Position numbers and translations under genes: made by a program
Part shown: piece after piece, positions 37,009-46,107 of the stretch
Numbering within the stretch: the first letter of the stretch is position 1
Layout: each line of letters begins with the position of its first letter
Assembly (NCBI GenBank): GCA_009924095.1
Contig: RFSG01000006.1
Coordinates: 1 to 50,571, forward strand
Direction of reading: 5' to 3'
Source of the DNA: Sphingobacteriia bacterium
GTDB lineage: Bacteria; Bacteroidota; Bacteroidia; J057; RFSG01
DNA: 50,571 nt
Notes under the pieces: model-generated
Seen by the model: the letters and a program-made list of their open reading frames with translations, nothing else
What the model was told of the DNA's origin: nothing
Databases searched by the model: none

Positions 37009-39462
37009 TTATTTTTTAGTCGGAAATATTCCTCCTTTATATTGAAGGGTTAGGGTAAGATTTCGAGCTTCTGCTGGAATAATACCCGGACCAGGATAAC
37101 TTTCTGCTCTACGCGTAAAGTAAATTCTATTCAACATATTGTTGAGATTGGCTTCTAATGTCCAGTTTCTCCAATTTGTCGATAGGCTGGCATCTAATAT
37201 TGAATAGGCAGGAATTATTCCTTCTACAGCAGAGGAGGTTCGTATGGCATTAGAGGCATCTGAAAAATGTTTATCGGTAAAAGAATATTGGATAGCAGCT
37301 TTAACTCCTTTTCGTTTCCAGGTAATTCCTGTTCGGAAAACCCAAGGCGGTACCATCTCTACTGAATTTCCTTCTATTGATGGATCTCTCGATTGAACAT
37401 ATACGGAATGAATATAGGCAGCATTTATAAAAACAGATAAGGAAGCCAAACTTAAAGGATTCATTCCTTGTAAAATATTATACTCTCCAAAGACCTCAAC
37501 CCCTGTATTTTCAGCATTTGCGATATTCGTTCTGAACCTATAATCTAAATATAAAGGGGGGCGATCGGTTTTTAATATTTGCCCAATCCTATCTTTGTAA
37601 CGGATATAAAAGCCAGTTACTTCATACATCCAAGCTCCTGTTTTTCCCCCTCTGATTCCTAAATCAAAAGTGTAACCGGATTCATCTTTTAATAAAGAAT
37701 CAACCATAAGATTAGGATTGTTGATTCGCAAATCGGTGAAGTTAATGGCTCTATAATTTTGGGATAGATTACTATATAATTCTAATTGAGAAGTGATTTT
37801 ATAAGATAACCCCAGACCTGCCAACATAAAACTTCGGGCTCTGGAAGTTTGATCTGCTATTTTAGTATCTGTAATTATATTCCCAGCAAGGTCGCGAATT
37901 TGTTGGTGATAATACCCTTTTGCCGAGGTTTGAATGTATTCCCAACGAACACCCGGGGTAATACTAATCTTAGGTAAAAGCTGAACTACTTGTTCAGCAA
38001 ACAGGGAATAATTATAATTAGGAAAAGTATAATCACTATTGTCGGGATTTTCAGGGGTTAATAATTGAAAGGACGGTCCGCTTTGATTATTAGCCGTTCC
38101 TTGAATTGATTGGGTTTTTCCATGATAAACTCTACCCCCAATAACCCCTGGATGTTGACGACCAAACCACCCGAAGATATGCAGCAATCTTCCCTCTGCT
38201 CCTATATTCTTAAATCGTCCATCAATGAGCGTTCGATTTCCCCCTAAATCTGCAACATTGATTCGCTCCAAATTTCCTAAGGATAAACGTTGAGCTTGCA
38301 AACCAAAAACTCTAATGTTCATGCGGGTTCGGAAGCCTAAGGATAGGTCAGAATGGAGGGCATATAAATTCCAATTTACCTTAAACCAATTTCGAGATCG
38401 TACAGATTGTTGGGGGTTGTCGTTAAAATAAGTATCGGTTAATCCTCCGGGTTGATGGGCAAGGTAATCGAGATGGGTATATTCTGCGGTTACACGGAAT
38501 GATCGTAAAGCTTGCCAAGCGACTGAAGCATAACCAGTATTTACGGAGAACTCACCATTGGGTCTCCATCCATTTCCTTCTTTATATTGATAAAAAGTAT
38601 AATACTGAAGTTTACCGTTTTTCGAGGTACCGCCCAAACTCTGAAAAGTATGTTTAAACCCATAGGAGCCTGCGCTTGCTCTCGAAGTCCATTGCATACC
38701 ATAATCTGTGGATCCCTTTTTAAATACAAAGTTTAATAATCCTCCGAACTGTGTTCCATATTGTAGAGAAGCTGCACCTCTTACAATTTCAATTCTTTCG
38801 AGTGCTTCTGGGGGTGGGGTGTAATAACTTTCCGGATAGCCTAATGCATCTGCACTAATATCATATCCGTTTTGTCGAGTATTAAAATTAGCCGTACGAT
38901 TCGGACTCAGGCCTCTTCCTCCAATTCCTAATTGCAGTCCCGAGGCATCACTTTCCCAAATATTTAACCCGGTAATTTTACCATAAATCTGTCGGGCATT
39001 GTTGTTTGCTGTATTGGCGACCAGTTGATTTAAATCTATCACTTCAGATTTTTTGCCTTCATAAATAGCAGTTCCTTCAATAGATTCTAATCTTTTTAAT
39101 CCTAGCGTTTCGGTTCTTCGGGCTTGTATTAATAGGGCATCTAATTCCGAAACTACCGGCTTTAATATAAAATCATGCATCACTTTTCCAGAATCTATCT
39201 GGAGTTTTACCTCAGGGCTTTGAAAGCCTGTGGAGAATGCATAAATCACATACGTTCCGGGTGGCCAAATCGGAGAGAGGTAATTTCCTAAACTATCCGA
39301 TTTAACTGCTTTCATTAAGGTTCGATTAAATACCCAACCTTCTTCTAAAGGAGAACCATCAGAAGTTTTCAACTGTCCCCAAATTCTACCCCCTTGTCCA
39401 AAGGAGGAAGTATTAAATATGCTATAAATTAATACTATAATTATTATATAATGTTTAAGCAT
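37009..39462 (-). CDS. TonB-dependent receptor, FecA-like
   Basis: This 817-residue outer-membrane receptor opens with a signal peptide (about 1-22) and a carboxypeptidase-regulatory-like beta domain (GQLKTSDGSPLEEG, KSDSLGNYLSPIWPPGTYVI). A plug domain follows, with NARQIYGKITGLNIWESDAS and NFNTRQNGYDISADALGYPE. Then come YYTPPPEALERIEIVRGAAS and LQYGTQFGGLLNFVFKKG, a series close in pattern to FecA-type ferric citrate receptors. The rest forms a 22-strand barrel ending in an aromatic strand. It is the last gene of the operon DUF4856-imelysin-HTTM-receptor, 10 bases after the HTTM gene. Its substrate is inferred to be an iron complex from the FecA-like plug and the imelysin neighbour; this is not proven. 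Confidence 0.92.
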   Translation of the reverse strand: MLKHYIIIIVLIYSIFNTSSFGQGGRIWGQLKTSDGSPLEEGWVFNRTLMKAVKSDSLGNYLSPIWPPGTYVIYAFSTGFQSPEVKLQIDSGKVMHDFILKPVVSELDALLIQARRTETLGLKRLESIEGTAIYEGKKSEVIDLNQLVANTANNNARQIYGKITGLNIWESDASGLQLGIGGRGLSPNRTANFNTRQNGYDISADALGYPESYYTPPPEALERIEIVRGAASLQYGTQFGGLLNFVFKKGSTDYGMQWTSRASAGSYGFKHTFQSLGGTSKNGKLQYYTFYQYKEGNGWRPNGEFSVNTGYASVAWQALRSFRVTAEYTHLDYLAHQPGGLTDTYFNDNPQQSVRSRNWFKVNWNLYALHSDLSLGFRTRMNIRVFGLQAQRLSLGNLERINVADLGGNRTLIDGRFKNIGAEGRLLHIFGWFGRQHPGVIGGRVYHGKTQSIQGTANNQSGPSFQLLTPENPDNSDYTFPNYNYSLFAEQVVQLLPKISITPGVRWEYIQTSAKGYYHQQIRDLAGNIITDTKIADQTSRARSFMLAGLGLSYKITSQLELYSNLSQNYRAINFTDLRINNPNLMVDSLLKDESGYTFDLGIRGGKTGAWMYEVTGFYIRYKDRIGQILKTDRPPLYLDYRFRTNIANAENTGVEVFGEYNILQGMNPLSLASLSVFINAAYIHSVYVQSRDPSIEGNSVEMVPPWVFRTGITWKRKGVKAAIQYSFTDKHFSDASNAIRTSSAVEGIIPAYSILDASLSTNWRNWTLEANLNNMLNRIYFTRRAESYPGPGIIPAEARNLTLTLQYKGGIFPTKK

Positions 39463-39472
39463 ATATATATAA

Positions 39473-40843
39473 TTATATATTATATTTAAATATATTTTTT
39501 GAAGATGTATCCGGGGAAGGAAGGATCCAATCAGATATAGGATCTGAGGATTTTACCTGCATTAAATCTACCTTCGGATTCACGAATAATGCACTCGGAC
39601 GACCATTTAAAGTAACATAAACTTCCGCCCGAACCTGAGGTGGATTCATTCCCGGGGCTTTATAAGTGTCCCCTAAGAAATGAGCATATTGCAAAATCAT
39701 ATCCGGTTGCATCGCCATTTGTTTTTCCTGATGATCATTTAAAAACTCCCGATTATCAACCACACCTTCTCTACCTGTTTTTCTATCTAAAACATAAAAA
39801 GTGGCTGTTCCTGCTTTCTCCATTACCATCACTCTCCATCCAAACCTATATCCTTCCTCAGTCCAATACAAAGAACCCGGATAAGCCATATATCTAATGG
39901 GAAAAATTAGGTGAAATAACAATCCTATCATTGCTAATATTAACCCATACCTAACCTGAAAGCTGGGCAATAGAATTGGCTTCTCTTGAAAAGGAATGGA
40001 TAGCCAGTTAGAAATTTTTTCATGAAGTTGTTCATGCCAGGGATCCGAAAAAAATATCAATGAAGCCCCGATCATTACCCAAGGAAATACTCCGATTTGA
40101 AACATAAGTGCCGTGAGCAAATGAAACACAATTACCCCTATCCAAGCATATCTTCGGGTTTTTCTCCAAGCTAATAAAAAAGGAATACTAAGGTCATAAA
40201 GCATTCCTGACCAGCTAAAAGCAATGGCTACCCAAGGGCTTTTTAAATAAGGCCCAACCAATGGCCAGTGTTCATTGGCAGGCAACCATATTCTTAAGGG
40301 TAATCCCTCGAATAACCAGTCATAATTGATTTTTGCAATTCCTGCATATAAATAAACGACACCCAAAAATATACGAAACATCCCTACTTGCCAAGCTGGT
40401 ACGAAGGCTAATCCAAGTTTGGGATTTCGAAAGCTATCCATGGAAAGCCGTCCAGCAGCTGGAACCAAAGTCATCGCCAGCAAGAGTAAACTCACAAAAT
40501 AGTAATGATTTAGATAATAAGTTACGTCTATTAATTCTAACCAAGTAAAAGAAATAAGTAAGGACCAGATAGCAACTTTATAATACCATCCCAATATGAC
40601 CATAATTCCAGCGATCAACATTAGGAAATGCAAAAGGTAGTATCCACTGGAAGATAAAAGGGGAACCCACTCCCACCCCGGATATCGAAAATGAAAAACT
40701 GGCAGAATATAGTGATCTTCAATCCAGCCTAAAGCCATAAACCGAAGCGTACTAAAGGTCATCAATATTCCCGTGATAATTCTTAGGGTAATTAACGGTC
40801 CAATAGAAACAGGCGATAATAATGGAGAAAGCCCTCGGTTCAT
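39473..40843 (-). CDS. HTTM-domain membrane protein (vitamin K carboxylase-like)
   Basis: This 456-residue protein has about eight to nine hydrophobic helices in its first 300 residues and a soluble C-terminal part of ~130. The membrane part shows the HTTM / vitamin-K-dependent gamma-carboxylase-like pattern: a first helix with ITLRIITGILMTFSTLRF, DVTYYLNHYYFVSLLLLAM, and AGIAKINYDWLFEGLPLRIW with a Lys in the conserved AK.N position. In animals this fold carboxylates Glu residues; the bacterial homologues have no settled reaction. The C-terminal part has YVTLNGRPSALFVNPKVDLM, resembling the end of such carboxylase-like proteins. It lies 16 bases after the imelysin-like gene and 10 before the TonB receptor. 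I infer a part in a metal-uptake or surface-modification function. Confidence 0.85.
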   Translation of the reverse strand: MNRGLSPLLSPVSIGPLITLRIITGILMTFSTLRFMALGWIEDHYILPVFHFRYPGWEWVPLLSSSGYYLLHFLMLIAGIMVILGWYYKVAIWSLLISFTWLELIDVTYYLNHYYFVSLLLLAMTLVPAAGRLSMDSFRNPKLGLAFVPAWQVGMFRIFLGVVYLYAGIAKINYDWLFEGLPLRIWLPANEHWPLVGPYLKSPWVAIAFSWSGMLYDLSIPFLLAWRKTRRYAWIGVIVFHLLTALMFQIGVFPWVMIGASLIFFSDPWHEQLHEKISNWLSIPFQEKPILLPSFQVRYGLILAMIGLLFHLIFPIRYMAYPGSLYWTEEGYRFGWRVMVMEKAGTATFYVLDRKTGREGVVDNREFLNDHQEKQMAMQPDMILQYAHFLGDTYKAPGMNPPQVRAEVYVTLNGRPSALFVNPKVDLMQVKSSDPISDWILPSPDTSSKNIFKYNI

Positions 40844-40859
40844 AGCCTAGGGATTTGGA

Positions 40860-42023
40860 TTAATCCCCATCTCCACTGGTATAGGTAATTGCAATTCCGA
40901 TTAAGGAGGATAAGTCACTTTTCAGTAATCGCGTCGTTTGTTGGCAAGTTGCATATAAATTATCCAAGCATGCAGGATCCTGTTGTAACCGATTACTTAA
41001 GGGTAATCCAATTTGTAAGTCTTGTACCTTTTGAGATAAGGCAATAAATTGAGTTTCGGTCTGCGTTTTTAAAGGTGGTCCATCTGACAAGGAAGATAAC
41101 CAATCATCAAACCCAGATTGATTGGCACCTTGATAGGATATATTAAACCATAGGTGCGTTATTGCCGTTAGATGCGTTTGTAAAAAATGAAAGGATTGTT
41201 GGCTGTAATAAGCTTCTACCAGCGAAGGTTCAATTTGCGTTTGACCTACTCTTTTCCCAGCCGGCAAAGCGATTTTATAATTTTTTAGTACTTCATATCC
41301 CAACAGAAAAGTATTGTAAAACAAACTAATACTACTTCCTGCATCTTTTCCATTATTGTTTACAAAAGCATTTCGATATCCAATCCATCCTGAACTCATA
41401 TCATTTGCCCAGGTTTTTACATGGTTGGTCAGCGCTAATAAATAGGTTTTTCTTTTTAAGGTATCTGCTCCGATAGTAAATTTAGTTATGGATATTGAAT
41501 CAAATAATAAATAATCCAGTGCTAATAATCCCCGTGTATCTCTTTCAAAATCCTGGGAAAAATCTGTTAAACTCATTGCAACTTTTTCTTCTATACGATT
41601 TGTATTTACAGGCCATATCCCAACGTTTTCCGCCAACGTACCTACGATGGGTTTTTCACCCGGACCAAAGTTTAAGCTGTACACATACAAGAAGGCATCG
41701 TAGGTTTTTACCCATTGATTTTGCAACAATGCTAAATTACTGAAGGAAGAATTTGAAGCATAATTTTGAGCTGCCCAATTTAAAGAATCAGAAGCAATAG
41801 AAAATGAATTTGAATAGGGGAGGATATATCCATCTGCCAGTTGAGACAGCATCAATTGTCGGTCGAAATTTGCAACAGGTTTATTTTCTTTTGTTTTAGG
41901 TTTACAACCCATTCCTGTAGCTAAAAATATCCCCAGAATCAGGAGCAAAAATTGCGAAGGAATAAAATCAAGATACCCCAATAATTGAGGTATCTTAATT
42001 TTCGATTGAAACGAAAAATTCAT
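40860..42023 (-). CDS. Imelysin-like lipoprotein
   Basis: This 387-residue protein of the imelysin (M75) family consists of all-helical periplasmic or surface proteins linked to iron uptake. A signal with FLATGMGC gives a lipoprotein Cys near residue 39. Family hallmarks are YILPYSNSFSIASDSL, LLQNQWVKTYDAFLYVYSLN, NFGPGEKPIVGTLAENVGIW with WPVNTNRIEE, and DTRGLLALDYLLFDS. At this last site the usual GxHxxE motif reads GLLALD, so the metal-type His is missing and Glu is Asp. A peptidase activity is therefore not supported; a binding role is more likely. It is placed between DUF4856 and HTTM. Confidence 0.87.
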   Translation of the reverse strand: MNFSFQSKIKIPQLLGYLDFIPSQFLLLILGIFLATGMGCKPKTKENKPVANFDRQLMLSQLADGYILPYSNSFSIASDSLNWAAQNYASNSSFSNLALLQNQWVKTYDAFLYVYSLNFGPGEKPIVGTLAENVGIWPVNTNRIEEKVAMSLTDFSQDFERDTRGLLALDYLLFDSISITKFTIGADTLKRKTYLLALTNHVKTWANDMSSGWIGYRNAFVNNNGKDAGSSISLFYNTFLLGYEVLKNYKIALPAGKRVGQTQIEPSLVEAYYSQQSFHFLQTHLTAITHLWFNISYQGANQSGFDDWLSSLSDGPPLKTQTETQFIALSQKVQDLQIGLPLSNRLQQDPACLDNLYATCQQTTRLLKSDLSSLIGIAITYTSGDGD

Positions 42024-42049
42024 TATCCGTTATTTCTTAATTAAATGAA

Positions 42050-43195
42050 TTACCGACCTTGAACTGCAATCCAATTTTGTTTAAAATCTAACAATTCAGC
42101 ATTGCTAAAGCCATACGCTTGTTGGATCAACGTGATTGCTTCTGTAATTCTAGGAAGTTGTTGCGCTGGTTGAGATGCAAATAAATTCAAAGTAGAGGGT
42201 CCGGAAACAGGAGCATTGAATTTATCTAAGATGTTTTCCAAAGTAGTATTGGAAATTTGTCGATCAGCAGAAGGAATAGAATATAGTCCTCTAGTAAAGC
42301 CAATGGCTTCACTTAAGTCATGTAACCCATCGGCAATGTCCAGAGAATCCAAGTTAGTTTTAGAAAATTCATCAATCGTTTCATAAGCATAAAATACTAC
42401 GGTAGCCATCAATGCTTTTTCCAGGGTTTGTCGAATCACATTTTTAGCCTCATCTCTTTCTTTTGTGTAGGAATTACCTGCCTGAATCGCTGCTTTAAGT
42501 TTAATAAATGCAGATTTTAATTGAGAATAATACCCATTGCCATCAGCTTTATCTCGTCTGGCCACATAAAGGGCCAAATAAGCATCCGGATAGTTAGTAT
42601 TGGCTACAGTATTGGTATTCGGAAAACTGGGATGTGCACCCATCCAACAGATCATTTTATCAACGTCTTGAACCGTGGTAGTTTGATTTAATAAAATGTG
42701 AATTTGATGTAACAAAGCAGCAGAATAAAGCCCTTTGTCTATCAGTTGTTGAATTTCTAATCCACCTTTATCTACTAGGCGATTCACGCAAACCCCTCCG
42801 GTTGTGTTAGGCGCCAAAGGGTTATAAGTTTTTTGGCTTGCGGTCACCATAGTTTGGAACCATCCTGTAGAACCTGTAATATTCGACACATAATCTTGAG
42901 TAGTAATACCAGAAAGAGAGGGATTACCAGATTGGAAAGCAGTTAACAAATCTCCAAGCACTAAAAGGTTCGCTAGGGTATCTCCTTTTTTCATAGCAGT
43001 ACCCATTTCTTTCATTCTAAGCCTTGCAGCTTGTGGATCTTGGGTATTATTAAAATATCCTACAGTGTCATAAGTGGCCGGAATATTCAAAGAAGGATTT
43101 GTCGGGGATCCTGGAACGGTATTTTTGTTCTTACAGGCACTAATACAGATAACCAGTGCTACAAGAGGCAAAATTAAAGAGGCAAAGCGGTTCAT
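42050..43195 (-). CDS. DUF4856 lipoprotein
   Basis: The protein is a helical lipoprotein of about 381 residues. The signal peptide (LILPLVALVICISAC) ends in a lipidation Cys at about residue 20. Features of DUF4856 are ATYDTVGYFNNTQDPQAARLR with the F/YxNT motif, LRMKEMGTAMKKG, GVCVNRLVDKGGLEIQQLIDKG, and LHDLSEAIGFTRGLY. The family always occurs near imelysin-like proteins in my recollection; its function is unknown. I use the ATG at 43195 (MNRFASLI), because an upstream start at 43222 falls inside the promoter -7 box. It is the first gene of the operon, so it is the most directly controlled by the promoter described separately. Confidence 0.85.
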   Translation of the reverse strand: MNRFASLILPLVALVICISACKNKNTVPGSPTNPSLNIPATYDTVGYFNNTQDPQAARLRMKEMGTAMKKGDTLANLLVLGDLLTAFQSGNPSLSGITTQDYVSNITGSTGWFQTMVTASQKTYNPLAPNTTGGVCVNRLVDKGGLEIQQLIDKGLYSAALLHQIHILLNQTTTVQDVDKMICWMGAHPSFPNTNTVANTNYPDAYLALYVARRDKADGNGYYSQLKSAFIKLKAAIQAGNSYTKERDEAKNVIRQTLEKALMATVVFYAYETIDEFSKTNLDSLDIADGLHDLSEAIGFTRGLYSIPSADRQISNTTLENILDKFNAPVSGPSTLNLFASQPAQQLPRITEAITLIQQAYGFSNAELLDFKQNWIAVQGR

Positions 43196-43219
43196 AATTG
43201 AAATATTTAATCTACGGTG

Positions 43220-43250
43220 CAAAACTAAACCAGAAGCTTAATTAAGCAAA
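43220..43250 (-). promoter_or_regulatory. Consensus promoter of the DUF4856-imelysin-HTTM-receptor operon
   Basis: On the minus strand TTTG (43247-43250) is followed after 19 bases by TAGTTTTG (43220-43227), a perfect Bacteroidota promoter, 24 bases before the DUF4856 ATG at 43195. The 12-base palindrome GCTTAATTAAGC (43236-43247) fills part of the spacer and abuts the -33 element, the position expected for a repressor site. Confidence 0.72.
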
Positions 43251-43255
43251 GACTA

Positions 43256-43290
43256 ATTCTAAATAAGAATCTAATTTGTTTATTTAGAAT
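43256..43290. repeat. 11-bp perfect inverted repeat upstream of the operon promoter
   Basis: ATTCTAAATAA (43256-43266) is repeated in inverse at 43280-43290 (TTATTTAGAAT), with 13 bases between. It lies directly upstream of the -33 element and 30 bases downstream of the alaS stop, so it could be an operator, a weak AT-rich terminator of alaS, or both. No U run follows it. Confidence 0.6.
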
Positions 43291-43319
43291 GAATTAAAAT
43301 TAAGGAAGATGTAAAAAAA

Positions 43320-45935
43320 TTATGATTTTACAAGGGATTGAGCGATTTCTATGGCTTCAGATAATCCTTCCGGACGTTTTCCTCCTGCTGTTGCATAAAA
43401 AGGTTGACCTCCGCCTCCGCCTTGAATAGATTGCGCTAGTTTGCGAATGAGTTCGGTTGCCACCCATGGCTTTCCGGGTTCGATATCTTCAGAAAGAATA
43501 ACACTTAACAAAGGTTTACCTTGAATCAAAGCTCCTAAAACAATCAGTTTCCCTTGAGTCATTTTTCGTAGATCAAAACTTAAATGCTTTAGAGAATCCG
43601 CATCTGCAACTTCTACTTCAGCAGCGAGAATAGCATCATTTTGAAATTGAGAAATAAGAGAATCCCGGGTTTGAATTAATTGAACCTGTTGCATTTGTTG
43701 CAATTGCTTTTCAGTTTTCGCATGAGATTCTATTAATTCTTGAACAGCTTTTTCTACTTGTTTCGGATTTTTTAACAATACTTCAATCCGTCCTAATATC
43801 GCCAATTGATCTTCCACCTGCTTAAGGGCGAATGAACCAGTACATGCTTCAATTCTGCGAATCCCGGCGGCAACAGAACCTTCCGATTGAATTTTAAAAT
43901 ACCGAATTTCAAGAGTATTCTGCACATGAGTTCCTCCGCATAATTCAACAGATTGGGCTTGAGGGAAAGAAATTATTCTAACCGAATCCCCATACTTTTC
44001 TCCAAACAACATCATAGCTCCGCGCGTTTGGGCTTCTTCAATCGGAACGTTTCGTTCTTCTTTCAACTGGATTCCGGCTGCAATTTGGTGATTCACCCAT
44101 TCACTGATTTGGGATAATTCTTCTTCGGTGACTTTGGCAAAATGGGAAAAATCAAAACGTAAGTATTCTGGGTCAACCAGTGAACCTCTTTGCTCTACAT
44201 GGGTGCCTAAAAATTTTCGCAAAGCAGCATGTAACAAATGGGTTGCGGTATGGTTTGCTTTTAGCGCTTGCCTTCGAGATTCATTTACCACAGCTTTAAA
44301 GCTTTTTTCCGGAAATTCTGGTAAGGAAAGAGATTGATGAATTATTAAGGTGTTTTCTTTACGGGTATTGACGATTTGAATTTCTTCTTGATCAGAAATA
44401 AGCCATCCTGTATCCCCAATTTGCCCTCCTCCTTCTGGATAAAAAGGGGTATTCAATAGTACAATCTCATACGTTTCTCCTTGTTTACCGGTTACCAACC
44501 TATATTTTTGAATTTGCGTTTCGGTGGTTAGGGTATCATATCCTGAAAAAATATTTTCTTGTTGGATGCCTAATTCTACCCAATCTCCTTTTTTAACTTC
44601 TGCCGCCTTGCGACTTCGCATTTTTTGTTCCGCCATGGCATGGGAAAAACCCTCCATATCTAATGAAAAGCCTAACTCCTTTGCCATGAGCTCGGTTAGA
44701 TCCACCGGAAATCCAAACGTATCATAAAGTTCAAAGGCAAAAGTCCCTTCTATGATTTTAGTGTTTGCATGTTTATCAATGTATTGTTGAAATAACCCAG
44801 TACCTTTTTCAAGTTTGGATAAAAAGCCTTTTTCTTCTTCTTCAATAATTCTTTGAATAAATCCTTGTTGTTGATTTAACTCTGGAAAAGCTTCTCCCAT
44901 TTGTTGAGCGAGAATACCAACCATTTTATATAAGAAGGGTTGCTGTTGATTCAAGTATCGGAAGCCATATCTGGAGGCACGTCTTAATATTCTGCGAATT
45001 ACATAACCTGCTCCTGAGTTGCCAGGTAATTGACCATCGGCAATGGTAAAACAAATTGCCCGAATATGATCCATTACTACTCGCATTGCAATGGATACCT
45101 CTTCTGAGGAAGTATAGGTTAGATTGCATTGCTTTTCAAGCCAATGTTTCAGAGGCGTAAATACATCTGTGTCATAGGTAGATTCTGTTCCTTGTAAAGC
45201 CATACAAAGTCGTTCGAATCCCATACCAGTATCTACATGTTGATTCGGCAAAGGAACCAAAGACCCATCGGCTTTACGGTTAAATTGCATGAAAACCAAG
45301 TTCCAGATTTCGATCACTTTTGGATGACCAGTATTCACTAATTGCTTTCCATCCATTTGTTTTCGTTCCTCCTCACTCCGTATATCTACATGGATTTCAG
45401 AACAAGGGCCACACGGACCGGTATCGCCCATCTCCCAGAAATTATCTTTTTTATTTCCCAGAAGGATCCGATCCTCTGCAATCCATTTTTTCCAATAGTC
45501 TGCTGCCTCAGTATCTTCGGCTAAGCCTTCACCAGCATCTCCTCCAAAAACGGTTACATACAAACGATCATGATTGATTTGATAAACGGTGGTTAATAAT
45601 TCCCAAGCCCAGGCAATGGCTTCTGCTTTAAAATAATCACCGAAGGACCAGTTCCCCAGCATTTCGAAAAGGGTATGGTGATAGGTATCATGTCCTACCT
45701 CTTCTAAGTCGTTATGTTTTCCGGAAACCCTTAAGCATTTTTGCGAGTCTGCTATTCGGGGAAATTGAACCACCTTTTCCCCCAAAAAATATTCTTTGAA
45801 TTGGTTCATCCCTGAATTGGTGAACAACAAAGTTGGGTCATTATGAACAATTACTGGGGCAGAAGGAACAATCTGATGTTGTTTATTCCGGAAAAAATCC
45901 AGGAATTGTTTTCTTACCTGATTACTGTGAGTCAT
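43320..45935 (-). CDS. alaS: Alanyl-tRNA synthetase
   Basis: This 871-residue class II synthetase charges tRNA-Ala. The catalytic core at the N-terminus has FLDFFRNKQHQIVPSAPV, LFTNSGMNQFKEYFLG, MGDTGPCGPCSEIH, and the HVDTGMGFERL motif. The central tRNA-binding helices follow. The editing domain has the zinc/His motif KANHTATHLLHAALRKF and VELCGGTHVQNT with the Cys/His cluster. The C-terminal C-Ala domain ends in GGGGGQPFYATAGGK. Length is standard. It is a single gene, divergent from the M23 peptidase gene, a neighbourhood seen in other Bacteroidota. Confidence 0.97.
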   Translation of the reverse strand: MTHSNQVRKQFLDFFRNKQHQIVPSAPVIVHNDPTLLFTNSGMNQFKEYFLGEKVVQFPRIADSQKCLRVSGKHNDLEEVGHDTYHHTLFEMLGNWSFGDYFKAEAIAWAWELLTTVYQINHDRLYVTVFGGDAGEGLAEDTEAADYWKKWIAEDRILLGNKKDNFWEMGDTGPCGPCSEIHVDIRSEEERKQMDGKQLVNTGHPKVIEIWNLVFMQFNRKADGSLVPLPNQHVDTGMGFERLCMALQGTESTYDTDVFTPLKHWLEKQCNLTYTSSEEVSIAMRVVMDHIRAICFTIADGQLPGNSGAGYVIRRILRRASRYGFRYLNQQQPFLYKMVGILAQQMGEAFPELNQQQGFIQRIIEEEEKGFLSKLEKGTGLFQQYIDKHANTKIIEGTFAFELYDTFGFPVDLTELMAKELGFSLDMEGFSHAMAEQKMRSRKAAEVKKGDWVELGIQQENIFSGYDTLTTETQIQKYRLVTGKQGETYEIVLLNTPFYPEGGGQIGDTGWLISDQEEIQIVNTRKENTLIIHQSLSLPEFPEKSFKAVVNESRRQALKANHTATHLLHAALRKFLGTHVEQRGSLVDPEYLRFDFSHFAKVTEEELSQISEWVNHQIAAGIQLKEERNVPIEEAQTRGAMMLFGEKYGDSVRIISFPQAQSVELCGGTHVQNTLEIRYFKIQSEGSVAAGIRRIEACTGSFALKQVEDQLAILGRIEVLLKNPKQVEKAVQELIESHAKTEKQLQQMQQVQLIQTRDSLISQFQNDAILAAEVEVADADSLKHLSFDLRKMTQGKLIVLGALIQGKPLLSVILSEDIEPGKPWVATELIRKLAQSIQGGGGGQPFYATAGGKRPEGLSEAIEIAQSLVKS

Positions 45936-46025
45936 TTTGATAAATTGAATATTCCGAAAGAATGAAATATATGGATGCTTAAATTCGTTGTTACAAAATA
46001 AAAATAGGAATCCAAATTATTACAA

Positions 46026-46080
46026 CCCACTCGTTTTCAAACATTTAAACAGTTTAAATATTGTTGAGAAACGAGTTGGG
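46026..46080. promoter_or_regulatory. Nested palindromes in the alaS/M23 intergenic region
   Basis: ATTTAAACAGTTTAAAT (46043-46059) is a perfect 8-bp inverted repeat around one base. It is enclosed by a second one: CCCACTCGTTT (46026-46036) against AAACGAGTTGGG (46069-46080), with one bulged base. The outer arm includes the GTTG used as a -33 element of the peptidase gene, so it may be a regulator site. Confidence 0.5.
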
Positions 46081-46107
46081 AGATACCAATGAAATTTCCT
46101 ATTTTTG
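46075..46107 (+). promoter_or_regulatory. Promoter of the M23-merR operon
   Basis: GTTG (46075-46078), 21 bases, then TATTTTTG (46100-46107), a perfect -7 match and 3/4 at -33. The start codon is at 46190, giving a leader of about 80 bases. Nothing coding is convincing in the 254-base space between alaS and this gene. Confidence 0.5.

Noticed and set aside
39460-39500. AT-rich palindromic stretch between the receptor and HTTM genes as a regulatory site
   Set aside because: It spans the end of HTTM and start of the receptor gene in one operon, and simple AT repeats give such patterns by chance.
43220-43222. Upstream start for the DUF4856 gene (also TTG at 30917 for bamD and ATG at 36387 for ligA)
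   Set aside because: These starts lie in or before the promoter -7 boxes and add residues not typical of the families.
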